Both the position numbers and the translations under genes were made by a program. Positions 1-7,883 of a stretch of 64,000 bases of DNA are shown here, piece by piece (positions within the stretch are counted from its first letter, which is position 1; the number at the start of each line of letters is the position of its first letter). Location: the NCBI GenBank assembly GCA_966250385.1, contig CBINHC010000005.1, forward strand, positions 124,001 through 188,000. The letters are read 5' to 3'. Origin of the DNA: DASWTL01 sp966250385 (GTDB lineage Bacteria > Bacteroidota > Bacteroidia > Sphingobacteriales > Sphingobacteriaceae). The notes beneath the pieces are model-generated. The model did no database searches. It had not been told where the DNA came from and was given only the letters and a program-made list of their open reading frames with translations.

Positions 1-302
1 AATCCGGAGATACTGGTGAGCACCGGGTACAGGAACCCGCACACGAAACAGACCAGCGAGCCCACCGCCATGACCGGAACGCGCCCGATGGTATCCGTGA
101 GCTTCCCGCTGAAAGGGCGTGAAATACCTGCCGTTACGGTAAACAGCCCGATGATGAGTCCCTTATATTCTGCGCCTCCCAGGCCGGAAAGGTAAGCGGG
201 AAGTTCCGGGATCAGCATGTTGAAGCTCGCGGAGAACAGGAAGGAGCTCATGCAAAGCAGGATAAACGGCAGGGTATAAATGGAACCGGATGAGGCGGAC
301 AT
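1..302 (-). CDS. MFS transporter, N-terminal part (cut by window edge)
   Basis: The minus-strand frame from the ATG at 302 reads without a stop to the window edge, giving about 100 residues. It has the start of a major facilitator: a hydrophobic first helix, the sequence SASFNMLIPELPAYL, then a second helix followed by the loop GKLTDTIGRVPVMAVGS, which matches the conserved MFS motif between helices 2 and 3 (G-x-L-x-D-x-x-G-R). It should be an inner-membrane transporter; the substrate cannot be told from this part. It starts 30 bp after the stop of the upstream gene on the same strand, so co-transcription is possible. Confidence 0.85.
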   Translation of the reverse strand, partial: MSASSGSIYTLPFILLCMSSFLFSASFNMLIPELPAYLSGLGGAEYKGLIIGLFTVTAGISRPFSGKLTDTIGRVPVMAVGSLVCFVCGFLYPVLTSISG

Positions 303-332
303 ATGATAATGCGGGTATTGCGGACGACGCCG

Positions 333-1019
333 CTAATTTAAATGGTAATTGGAGGCGTCTGAAGCGACCATTCTGGATGAGTTGACGAGCGCAACGATCA
401 TCATACCGATGACGACGGCCAGAATGATCTGTACCGTCAGGAACAAGCGTGACATGGCCGCAATTCCTGCTGATTTCTTAAGCAGCTCGCCTCCTACCTG
501 CCGCTGAACTTCAGAGAGCCGTGACAGTTCGAGGAGCGTTTTCTGCAGAGCCGGCCGGGCATGCTTCCGGTAATAGGCGGTGGCCGCCTCCCTGGACCGG
601 CCCTCAGCCAGAGCGATCACGGTTTTTTCAAACTCCCGGTACACGCTGATCCCGGCACGGACCTCTTTCAGGCCCCGGGTTTCATCGCTGACCAGGTAGG
701 TCTTTTCATATTTCGTCAGGAGCGTTCCTATCTCCCGGTCCAGGCCGTCCAGCTCCAGTAGCAACGCCGGAGCGCTGGCGCCTTCCGTTTCCAGGAATTT
801 TTCCAGCACGAAGCGCTTGTTATAAAATCCCTCGGTAAGATCAAAGATATCGGCCGCCGGAACCAGGCGGTCGTTATAGATCGACGTCACGGACTCGGAG
901 ATCTGCCGGATGTTCCTTCGCTCTACCAGAACCGTGATCAGCACCAGTGCCATGACCGATGCCAGTAAGGCCGCCACGCGATGCCTTTGCCGAATAACTA
1001 ACGTCCACTTCATCTGCAT
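333..1019 (-). CDS. Membrane protein with periplasmic four-helix-bundle (MCP-like) sensor domain
   Basis: The 228-residue protein has an N-terminal membrane segment (about residues 14-33), a helical extracytoplasmic region of about 155 residues, and a second membrane segment near residues 190-212, followed by only a short tail. This is the layout of the 4HB_MCP ligand-binding module of chemoreceptors, but no HAMP, kinase or signalling domain follows the second helix. It may act as a stand-alone sensor that contacts another membrane protein. The start could also be the Met two codons later. The exact role is unknown. Confidence 0.65.
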   Translation of the reverse strand: MQMKWTLVIRQRHRVAALLASVMALVLITVLVERRNIRQISESVTSIYNDRLVPAADIFDLTEGFYNKRFVLEKFLETEGASAPALLLELDGLDREIGTLLTKYEKTYLVSDETRGLKEVRAGISVYREFEKTVIALAEGRSREAATAYYRKHARPALQKTLLELSRLSEVQRQVGGELLKKSAGIAAMSRLFLTVQIILAVVIGMMIVALVNSSRMVASDASNYHLN

Positions 1020-1104
1020 TCATTCCAAAGCCGCGGAGGTTTCGCACCCGCGGCTGAGCCTCTAATATAGCGATGCCCCGGCAATTTGCGCGGGCGGATT
1101 GCAC

Positions 1105-2160
1105 CTATTGTTCTTCCTTAAAGTATACCTTGTAGAAATTCATCCCCTTTTCATCATCGAAACCTTTCTCGATCAGCTGCTTATCTCCATGAATATAGAT
1201 ATGGAAGTTCTTATCGAGCTTCAGGACGCTCTTCAGCACCTTGGCCTGTTTCTTTACCGCCGGCGAGGATATCTCGAATGAATCGGGGATCTCACTGTCA
1301 AATTCCTGCTCATACTGCTGTTTGAAGTTCCTGAAAGACTCGATGGCCTGGGGGTTACCGATCACCTCCCCGGCAAATTCCTCCATGTTGAAAGATTCCT
1401 TCTTCTTGAAATAGTCCATCGACTTGTTCAGCAGGTCGATCTTATCGGCCTTGGACATTTCGAACTCTTCATCCAGCTTATTGGTCACGAAATTCTTGTA
1501 GACCTGCATCGTGTTGCTTGTCTGGTTGAAATTATCATTCCGGATCCGCACCTTCAGAAAGTCGTCTTTCCAGTAAACGGCATCCGTACTTCGGTTGGTC
1601 TGATCAATGATCACCACTTTGTAGCCTTCCTGCTGTTCGCTGTTGAAGATCAGGCAGCCTTTATCGAGTTTCTGGATATTGATCCCGTCCTGTTCATAAC
1701 CGATATTGAATCCACCCTCGTCAGGATAGACCTTCAGGTAGGTTTCCTTGGTTTCAGACTTGAATATGCCGATCACGTCCTGCAGTTCGCCTTCGATCTG
1801 AACCTGATTGAAATAGGCCACGTAAAGCTCGCCGGATTTGATCTTCGGATGGTTCGAAACGTCATACAGGTGTTTGGCGATCTGCCCGCTGACTTCATGG
1901 AATCTGGACCGGTCCGCGAATACCGTACCGGCAAAATGGTAAAGCTCGTTCAGGTTCAGGTCGTCTGTGGGATGCATGAACCGGTAAACCTCATTCACTT
2001 TCTCAAAGGCGCTGAGAAAATACTGCTGCAGCAGGTTGCTCAGCAGCTCGTCACGGATCTGCAGCGTGTCGTCGGAAAGCACATAGAATTCATCCTGGGA
2101 TTTATTGCCGATCCGGTGAACGGAAAGGCTGGCCATAGAAGCCTCGAAGAAAGTTACCAT
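1105..2160 (-). CDS. Nucleoid-associated protein (NdpA/YejK family)
   Basis: About 351 residues, cytoplasmic, without membrane segments. The N-terminus (LSVHRIGNKSQDE) and the mid-region patterns LLQQYFLSAFEK, SGELYVAYF and GCLIFN fit the 37-kDa nucleoid-associated protein family (PF04245), whose E. coli member YejK binds DNA. The start at 2160 (MVTFFEAS) is preferred over the Met three codons upstream because it aligns best with the family N-terminus. The gene stands alone between genes on both strands. Family assignment is firm; its role here is inferred from the family. Confidence 0.85.
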   Translation of the reverse strand: MVTFFEASMASLSVHRIGNKSQDEFYVLSDDTLQIRDELLSNLLQQYFLSAFEKVNEVYRFMHPTDDLNLNELYHFAGTVFADRSRFHEVSGQIAKHLYDVSNHPKIKSGELYVAYFNQVQIEGELQDVIGIFKSETKETYLKVYPDEGGFNIGYEQDGINIQKLDKGCLIFNSEQQEGYKVVIIDQTNRSTDAVYWKDDFLKVRIRNDNFNQTSNTMQVYKNFVTNKLDEEFEMSKADKIDLLNKSMDYFKKKESFNMEEFAGEVIGNPQAIESFRNFKQQYEQEFDSEIPDSFEISSPAVKKQAKVLKSVLKLDKNFHIYIHGDKQLIEKGFDDEKGMNFYKVYFKEEQ

Positions 2161-2203
2161 CGGCGGCAAAGGACGGAATTTTTGGAATGATCCGGAAGCA
2201 ACG

Positions 2204-2235
2204 TTGAAAAACTGCTGGTTTAGTTTCTAATTTTG
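2204..2235 (+). promoter_or_regulatory. Bacteroidota-type promoter for the DUF4268 gene
   Basis: A TTG (2204-2206) lies 21 nt before TAATTTTG (2228-2235), matching the Bacteroidota -33/-7 consensus TTTG-N19-21-TAnnTTTG. The -7 box ends 4 nt before the ATG at 2240, so the transcript should have almost no 5' leader. Confidence 0.55.
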
Positions 2236-2239
2236 AGCC

Positions 2240-2701
2240 ATGTATTCCCGTGAAGAAGCATCCCAGCTGCGCCAGGCTTTCTGGACAGCCTTCGGAAAAT
2301 ATATGTCGCCGGTGGTGAGCGCCCAGGGGCTGAAGATCAACTGGATCAATTACAGGACCGGTTTCAGCGTCATCCGGTTCAGGATGGAGGCGGACAAGAA
2401 GCGGGCGGGCATCGGCATTACCCTGGCGCATCCGGACGCCGGCATCCGGGAGCTATACTTTGAACAGTTTCTTGAATACAGGACCCTGCTCCACCAATAC
2501 CTCGGTGAAGAATGGGACTGGGTGCCGGAGATGCAGGATGACAGCGGCCGGATGGTGAGCCGGATCTATATGGAAATTGCAGGAGTGAGTGTTTTCAGGA
2601 AGGAGGACTGGCCGGACCTGATCGGCTTCTTCAAGCCCCGGATCACCGCACTCGACGAGTTCTGGCAGGATGTAAAAGACGGCTTTGAAGCCCTCCGGTG
2701 A
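2240..2701 (+). CDS. DUF4268 domain protein
   Basis: The 153-residue protein matches DUF4268 along its whole length: an N-terminal helix (FWTAFGKYM), then the pattern KINWINYRTG, and an ending of the type FW..VKDGFEAL. DUF4268 domains are also found attached to endonuclease-like domains in other proteins, but here the domain stands alone, as is common in Bacteroidota. No catalytic motif is visible. It converges with the histidine kinase gene (one base between the stops). Function unknown. Confidence 0.75.
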   Translation: MYSREEASQLRQAFWTAFGKYMSPVVSAQGLKINWINYRTGFSVIRFRMEADKKRAGIGITLAHPDAGIRELYFEQFLEYRTLLHQYLGEEWDWVPEMQDDSGRMVSRIYMEIAGVSVFRKEDWPDLIGFFKPRITALDEFWQDVKDGFEALR

Positions 2702-2702
2702 C

Positions 2703-5690
2703 CTAGATCTCCAGCTTTTCCCGCTCGATCTCCGAGATATGATCGTGGATCCTGAAAATCAGCGAATCCAGGTGGTCGGCGCTGATATCGAGCAGTTGCA
2801 GGCATTCCTCCAGTTCCTTCGGTTCCAGCTTGCCCTTTAACAGCTGAACAAGTCCCATGATGGAAGAAAGCGGCTTCCTCACTTCGTGGGAACTGATCCT
2901 GGCGATCTCACGCAGGGCTTCGTTCTTTCTCAGCAGCAGGTGTTCTTGGTTCTTCCGGTCCGTGATAACGGTCTGGATGGCCACATAGCCCACCTGGTTG
3001 GTGATCGGATCCGTGTAAGGCGTACAGTCGATCCGCACCCAGTACGGCTCTCCGGACTTCTTATAGTTCACCACCTCCGTGGAGAAAGGCTCGTTGACCA
3101 TCAGGCTGGAACCGATGCGGTCCAGGGTCGCCGGATCGGTGTCCTTCCCGGCAAGGATCTCCTTGGGAACCCGTCCGGCAATTTCAGCGAGTTCAAAACC
3201 GGTGAACTTCTCGAACGCCTTGTTAACCCACACCACCCGGTCATCAGAATCGGTGATAACGACCAGGTTATTAACGTTTTTGGCCACCAGGGAAAGCCGC
3301 TGAATCTCATGAAGAGCGTTCTTCTGGGCCTGGGTATTCTGCAGGATCCCGATCATCCTGAACGGCCTTCCCTGCTCGCTATAGATGATCAGCCCGCGTT
3401 CCAGGACGTACTTGTAGGTCTCATCGCTGCCCCTGAACCGGTATTCGTACGACCAGTTCATACGTCCGTTGCGTAATGCATCTTCGAGATCCCGCTCCGC
3501 TTCTTCCAGGTCCTCGGGGTGCACATGATTCTTCCACCAGTCAATATCCGTAGTTTCAAAGGTATACCCGAAATTGCTTAGCAACGACTCGTTCCAGCGG
3601 ATCTGGTTATTTTCGATATCCCAGTCGTACACGGTATCGTCGGTGGCTTTGGCAAGCAGTTCATACCGGTCGTATTTCTGCTGCTGTACGGCATTATTCG
3701 CGAGGGCGTCCTTGAATTGCTTTTTCTCCAGTTCCAGCGATTCATAACTGCTGACTACCGGCGCCGGATGTTCCTCGTGGCTCACCGGCAGCGTGAAATA
3801 GAACGTACTCCCTTCACCTGGTTTGCTCCGGACCCAGATCTGGCCATCATTTTTCTCGACGAACTCTTTACAGATCTGCAGTCCCAGGCCGGTTCCCTTT
3901 TCTTTTTCAAGGCCGTAGGTCGTCACGAAGTGATCTTTGAACAGCTGTTTTTTCTGTTCCTCGGACATCCCGACCCCGGCATCCGAGACGGCCACTTCAA
4001 AACGGCCGTCACGGCGGACCGCCGTGATCGTGATCACGCCCGTTCTGGGAGTGAATTTGATGGCATTGCCCAGGAGGTTCCGGACAATGGACTTGGTCAT
4101 TTCGTAGTCGGCAGAAGCAATAAATTCTGCAGGGATCTCCAGCCTCACCCGGAGATCCTTGTTGGTGATCTTTTTCAGGTTCAGATAAATGACCTCCTCA
4201 AACAGTCTCCGCAGTGCGATAGCCTGGGGATTGACCGAAAACCCTTCCAGCTGACTTTTTGACCAGATCAACAGGTTGTCCAGCAGCATGCTGTTGGAAC
4301 CGATGTCCTTGCGGATCTCCTTAAAAAAGAAGTCGACGTCATCCTTTGAGATCATGCCTTCTTCATAGAGATCCATCATATTCTTCAGCGATGCGAACGG
4401 GCTTCTCAGGTCATGGGAGATCACCGAGAAGAGCTTATCCTTGATCTGATTCAGATGTTCCACCTTGTCTTTCTGCGACTGGATCTCACTCTTCTGAAGT
4501 TTCAGCAATTTATTGGACATCCGGATCCGGCGGTTTCCGATCAGGAAGAGGATCGTACAGCCAAAGAAGAAGACTCCCAGTATGACCGAAAGAATGAGGA
4601 GCTGCTTCTGCTGTTTCATTTTATCGGCACTGTTCGCCCGTTCCTTCTTCAGCAGTTCATTCTCGGCCTCCCTTTCCTGGGACTTGAACTTCTCCTGGAA
4701 CTCCAGGATCAGTTTGGACTGGCCGACATTATACAGCCGGTCATACAGCGTCGCGTAGTCTTTTTCCGCGCGGAAAGCCTGCTGGTAGAGCTGCTGCTTT
4801 TCGTAAAAATTGGAGTATTCCTTATAGAATGCCAGTTTCTCGCGCTGCAGTTGACGGTCTGAAGTGAGTCTGAAGCCCGCGTCCAGGTACCGTTTGGCAA
4901 TATGGTACCTGCCGTAGGTGGTATACACTTTACCCAGGAGAAGCAATGAATTGATCTCTACAGCCGGCCGGCCGGTTTCGCGGCCCAGGGTGAATGCCTT
5001 GTTGGCGTACTGGATCGCTTTTTTGTTGTTGCCCAGCTTTTCGTATACCTGTCCGATCTCCAGGTAATTCTGCGAAAGCCAGCCCTGGTTCCCGGTACGG
5101 GAATTCATGTCAACCGCCTGGTTGAAGTAGCGCAGGCCGCCCTCGTAATTTCTTTGTTTGACCTCCAGGGTTCCCAGGTTATGAATGATCGCCGCATGAA
5201 ATGCCTTGTCGGGTGATTTGGCCAGAGCGGCCAGCGCATGATCGAACGCATTCCGGGCATTGTAGTCATCTTCCAGCCGGATATTGTACATCCCTATGGC
5301 ATTGTAGGCCCGGGCTATGGTTGCATAATCCTTCGTCTTCTGAGCGATCCGGATGGCTTCCACCTGGGAATTGATCGCCAGGATATAGTTGTTCCCGGCA
5401 TGATATTTCCGGCCCTTCAGATACGCGGAATACGCCAGCCCGTTCGTATAATGCAGCTGGGCGGAAAGTCTTTCACCCTGCTTCCGGTAACTTTCAGCCT
5501 TTCCGGTGTCGGAGGAGAAATAATAATAGGAAAGTTCGTTGAGGACTTTTACGCGGTTGGTATCCGCGTGGGTCTGACTCAGGAGCACCAACAGGCTGTC
5601 CGCGACTCTATCCTGGCCCCGTGCGGGTAAGCACATGAAAGCCGGAAAAAGAAGCAGCAGTACGTATTTAATTGCCCCCACCCTTTTCAT
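2703..5690 (-). CDS. Large sensor histidine kinase: TPR - TM - HisKA/HATPase - PAS - PAS - second H-box
   Basis: About 995 residues. A signal sequence is followed by tetratricopeptide repeats (about 70-330), a coiled-coil, a membrane helix (about 362-385), a HisKA domain with the phospho-acceptor in SVISHDLRSPF (His near 426), and a HATPase_c domain with N-box NLLGNAIKFTP and G-boxes DAGVGM and GTGLGLQICKEF. Beyond the kinase core come two PAS domains (about 675-920) and then a second H-box, RISSHEVRKPLSS (near 940), without its own ATPase domain. The start is the ATG at 5690, not the upstream TTG, because a -7 box lies 6 nt before it. No response regulator is adjacent. Confidence 0.9.
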   Translation of the reverse strand: MKRVGAIKYVLLLLFPAFMCLPARGQDRVADSLLVLLSQTHADTNRVKVLNELSYYYFSSDTGKAESYRKQGERLSAQLHYTNGLAYSAYLKGRKYHAGNNYILAINSQVEAIRIAQKTKDYATIARAYNAIGMYNIRLEDDYNARNAFDHALAALAKSPDKAFHAAIIHNLGTLEVKQRNYEGGLRYFNQAVDMNSRTGNQGWLSQNYLEIGQVYEKLGNNKKAIQYANKAFTLGRETGRPAVEINSLLLLGKVYTTYGRYHIAKRYLDAGFRLTSDRQLQREKLAFYKEYSNFYEKQQLYQQAFRAEKDYATLYDRLYNVGQSKLILEFQEKFKSQEREAENELLKKERANSADKMKQQKQLLILSVILGVFFFGCTILFLIGNRRIRMSNKLLKLQKSEIQSQKDKVEHLNQIKDKLFSVISHDLRSPFASLKNMMDLYEEGMISKDDVDFFFKEIRKDIGSNSMLLDNLLIWSKSQLEGFSVNPQAIALRRLFEEVIYLNLKKITNKDLRVRLEIPAEFIASADYEMTKSIVRNLLGNAIKFTPRTGVITITAVRRDGRFEVAVSDAGVGMSEEQKKQLFKDHFVTTYGLEKEKGTGLGLQICKEFVEKNDGQIWVRSKPGEGSTFYFTLPVSHEEHPAPVVSSYESLELEKKQFKDALANNAVQQQKYDRYELLAKATDDTVYDWDIENNQIRWNESLLSNFGYTFETTDIDWWKNHVHPEDLEEAERDLEDALRNGRMNWSYEYRFRGSDETYKYVLERGLIIYSEQGRPFRMIGILQNTQAQKNALHEIQRLSLVAKNVNNLVVITDSDDRVVWVNKAFEKFTGFELAEIAGRVPKEILAGKDTDPATLDRIGSSLMVNEPFSTEVVNYKKSGEPYWVRIDCTPYTDPITNQVGYVAIQTVITDRKNQEHLLLRKNEALREIARISSHEVRKPLSSIMGLVQLLKGKLEPKELEECLQLLDISADHLDSLIFRIHDHISEIEREKLEI

Positions 5691-5696
5691 TGATTC

Positions 5697-5704
5697 CAAA
5701 ACTA
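5697..5704 (-). promoter_or_regulatory. -7 box (TAGTTTTG) of the histidine kinase gene
   Basis: Read on the minus strand, TAGTTTTG ends 6 nt before the ATG at 5690. It fits the TAnnTTTG -7 consensus of Bacteroidota and decides the start-codon choice, since an upstream TTG start would lie inside the promoter. Confidence 0.5.
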
Positions 5705-5848
5705 CAAGAAACTTATACGATCCGGGGGGAATTAGGTTGTATATTTTTCCCGCGGGCGGCGGCCTGGAAAGCCGCAGGAGCCCTGTTCAGGGGTTGATTT
5801 GATCGAACAAACCGGGACACAGGGTGTTACCTTAGGAAAGCCGAGACC

Positions 5849-6067
5849 ATGAATAACGAGGAAAATGAAAAACATCCCTTAAAGAAGGTGAAAGAAGGAA
5901 GTGTCGAGTACCGTGAAAATGAACATGAGCACATTATCAGGGGCGCCAAGCAGGAGGACCAGCTGGATAAACTCAATAAGGGCCACAAAGCCGAGAAAGA
6001 TGATGTGGGCAGCCGGCCGGTAAAACACGTCCGGAAAGACGGGAACCAGTCGCCCGATGGGCGATAA
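5849..6067 (+). CDS. Small highly charged hypothetical protein
   Basis: The 72-residue product is almost wholly hydrophilic, rich in Lys, Glu, Asp, Asn and His, with no hydrophobic core and no cysteine; it is probably disordered. The ATG is preceded by AGGAAAG about 10 nt upstream. A strong terminator follows its stop by 25 nt, which supports it as a real transcription unit. No family is recognised. Confidence 0.55.
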   Translation: MNNEENEKHPLKKVKEGSVEYRENEHEHIIRGAKQEDQLDKLNKGHKAEKDDVGSRPVKHVRKDGNQSPDGR

Positions 6068-6091
6068 CGCGGGGATAATTGTATGAAGAAA

Positions 6092-6133
6092 CCCTGAGCA
6101 GGTCACACTGTGAACTGATCAGGGCTTTTTTTT
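6092..6133 (+). terminator. Rho-independent terminator after the small charged protein
   Basis: The arms CCCTGA (6092-6097) and TCAGGG (6119-6124) form a stem with further internal pairing, followed by a run of eight T residues on the plus strand. Confidence 0.75.
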
Positions 6134-6141
6134 GCTGCCTC

Positions 6142-6864
6142 CTACTGGATCTTCTTCAGGCTGGATGCGCCTGAACTGTGATTGGCTATATCTTTCGGAT
6201 TGCCCCGGTAAGACACTTCGCTGGCACCGCTGGATTCAACATCCAGATGGTTAAGGACATTGATCCGTAATTCGCTGGCGCCGGAGGTGTTGATCCGGTA
6301 ATTGCCTACGACGAAATCCAGGGCCTCGACCTCTCCGGAACCACTCATGTCGACTTCGTGGGACCGCGCCTGCCCCTTCAGCGTGACCTCCGTTGACCCG
6401 CTGGCATCCGTCCGCATCTCCCCGGTGTTGATAACCAGATTTACTTTCGTCGAACCGCTCAGTTCGAGCGAAAAACGCTCGCCGGACAGGGTACCGTCAC
6501 TGATCACCTCCACCGCACCGGATGCGTCCACCCCTTCGAACACATTTGAAGACGCATAAATCGTGATCGGTCCTGTCTCGCAGAAATTGCCATCCATCTC
6601 GATCCGAAGCTTTCCGCCCCTGACGCGCGTTTCGATCCGGTCCTGTATATTATCATCGGCAACGATCCGCAGGGACGCTGAAGAGTCCTGTTTGAGCACC
6701 AGTTTGATCGATCCGCCTACTTCGATTTCGCTGAAGGCCTCCACATTCCGGGTGCTGGTGACCTGGTTTCCTGATCCGTACACGCAATCGAACCCCCGGC
6801 AAGCCGACAGGGAAAAAAGGGCAGCCGTTATGGCGGCCATTAAAGGTATTCTGTTCCTCATCAT
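6142..6864 (-). CDS. GIN-domain (DUF2807) lipoprotein
   Basis: The product has a lipoprotein signal peptide ending in LSAC and a long beta-rich region with repeated ASGS/SGAS motifs, such as DASGAVEV, LSGSTKVNL, DASGSTEV and SSGASEV. That pattern is typical of the right-handed beta-helix GIN domain (DUF2807, putative auto-transporter adhesin head domain). It should sit on the outer or inner membrane facing the periplasm or surface. The start at 6864 (MMRNR) is chosen because it puts the signal peptide at the N-terminus, with AAGAAG upstream. Binding partner unknown. Confidence 0.85.
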   Translation of the reverse strand: MMRNRIPLMAAITAALFSLSACRGFDCVYGSGNQVTSTRNVEAFSEIEVGGSIKLVLKQDSSASLRIVADDNIQDRIETRVRGGKLRIEMDGNFCETGPITIYASSNVFEGVDASGAVEVISDGTLSGERFSLELSGSTKVNLVINTGEMRTDASGSTEVTLKGQARSHEVDMSGSGEVEALDFVVGNYRINTSGASELRINVLNHLDVESSGASEVSYRGNPKDIANHSSGASSLKKIQ

Positions 6865-6912
6865 GTTTTCTTCTTTTGGACTCCGGTGTTTAACCAAAGG
6901 TTACACCAATAA

Positions 6913-6952
6913 TAAAAAAAGGAAATTGTTTCGGGACAATCTCCTTTTTTTT
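6913..6952 (-). terminator. Terminator between the two GIN-domain genes
   Basis: The arms AGGAAATTGT (6920-6929) and ACAATCTCCT (6936-6945) pair with one mismatch. A/T runs flank both sides, so it can work in both directions. On the minus strand it ends the transcript of the 6975-7625 gene. Confidence 0.7.
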
Positions 6953-6974
6953 CATGGAGGCGGCTAACCGCCAC

Positions 6975-7625
6975 CTAGAAACTGCCGGCGAAATTACCCG
7001 CCAGGGCGGTAGTCTTCACCCGGGTATTTCCCAGGGAAGCGACAGCCGCATCGCTGATCGTCAGTGTCCGGCTTTGCGCCTTGAAGTTGCCGGCTTCCAG
7101 CTGCGAAGCCTCCGAAATCCGGATGGTCTGGTACTCGGCCTGCCCGGTTAGGTCCATTCGCGCGGATCCTTCCAGGACTGCCGTCAGGTTCAGTGCTTCG
7201 GCGTCTACCGATCCGCTCGCATGATCCTTCAGGCAGATGTCCAGATCAATGCTGCTCAGCCGGTTCAGTGACCGGATCACCGCCTTTCCCGAGGCTTCTA
7301 TGGACTGCAGGTTACTTACCCCCACCACGACCGTGATCTTCTCCTTGTCCTCCGAATGAATTTGCAGTACGCCGTCCTCGAAGCGGATGTTCCTTTTCGA
7401 ATCCCGTTTTCCGTACAGGTCTACCTGTTCCTTCACCGCCTGGTTAAGCAGGAGCTCCACGTTTCCGGATACTTCGATCCGGCTGATGCCCCGTATATCA
7501 GCCAGGATGGTCATCCGCGGGTTGTTGTATCCCGCCGCTTTAGCCGGCTTGCGGCTGCCTGTAAAAATAATGAGGACGAGCACCATGATCAGCGCTTTAC
7601 TGATAATGCCAATTGTCGATTTCAT
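6975..7625 (-). CDS. GIN-domain (DUF2807) secreted protein
   Basis: The 216-residue protein has a hydrophobic N-terminal segment (residues 5-25) followed by DUF2807 repeats, including EVSGNVELLL, EASGKAVI, DHASGSVDAEAL and LEGSARMDL. It is a shorter paralogue of the lipoprotein encoded downstream and lacks a lipobox, so it is probably periplasmic or anchored by its N-terminus. A terminator separates the two genes, so each seems to have its own promoter; a perfect palindrome lies 36 bp upstream of this start. Confidence 0.8.
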   Translation of the reverse strand: MKSTIGIISKALIMVLVLIIFTGSRKPAKAAGYNNPRMTILADIRGISRIEVSGNVELLLNQAVKEQVDLYGKRDSKRNIRFEDGVLQIHSEDKEKITVVVGVSNLQSIEASGKAVIRSLNRLSSIDLDICLKDHASGSVDAEALNLTAVLEGSARMDLTGQAEYQTIRISEASQLEAGNFKAQSRTLTISDAAVASLGNTRVKTTALAGNFAGSF

Positions 7626-7660
7626 AACTGTTTATTTTGACTTTCTTTTTTAATCCAACC

Positions 7661-7676
7661 TGTTCAATATTGAACA
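7661..7676. promoter_or_regulatory. Perfect 16-bp palindrome, candidate operator
   Basis: TGTTCAATATTGAACA reads the same on both strands and sits 36 bp upstream of the GIN-domain gene start at 7625. Its size and symmetry suit a dimeric repressor or activator. The 258-bp gap between this gene and recQ otherwise shows nothing recognisable. Confidence 0.45.
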
Positions 7677-7883
7677 CACCACTAAGACGCTGATAATCAG
7701 TGAACAGTTACAGAGAAAACCGGCCGGTTCAGTTAAAAAGTGTTAAGAAAAGAAATTTGTCGACCAATCGCGACAACCCATCGACCAGCCTGCCGAACGC
7801 ATCGACAAAAACAGGAAGGATTATTCAGGTGATGACCAGCTGAAGCATCCGGCTGACTGCGGGGCGGACGAAAAACCGGCGGT

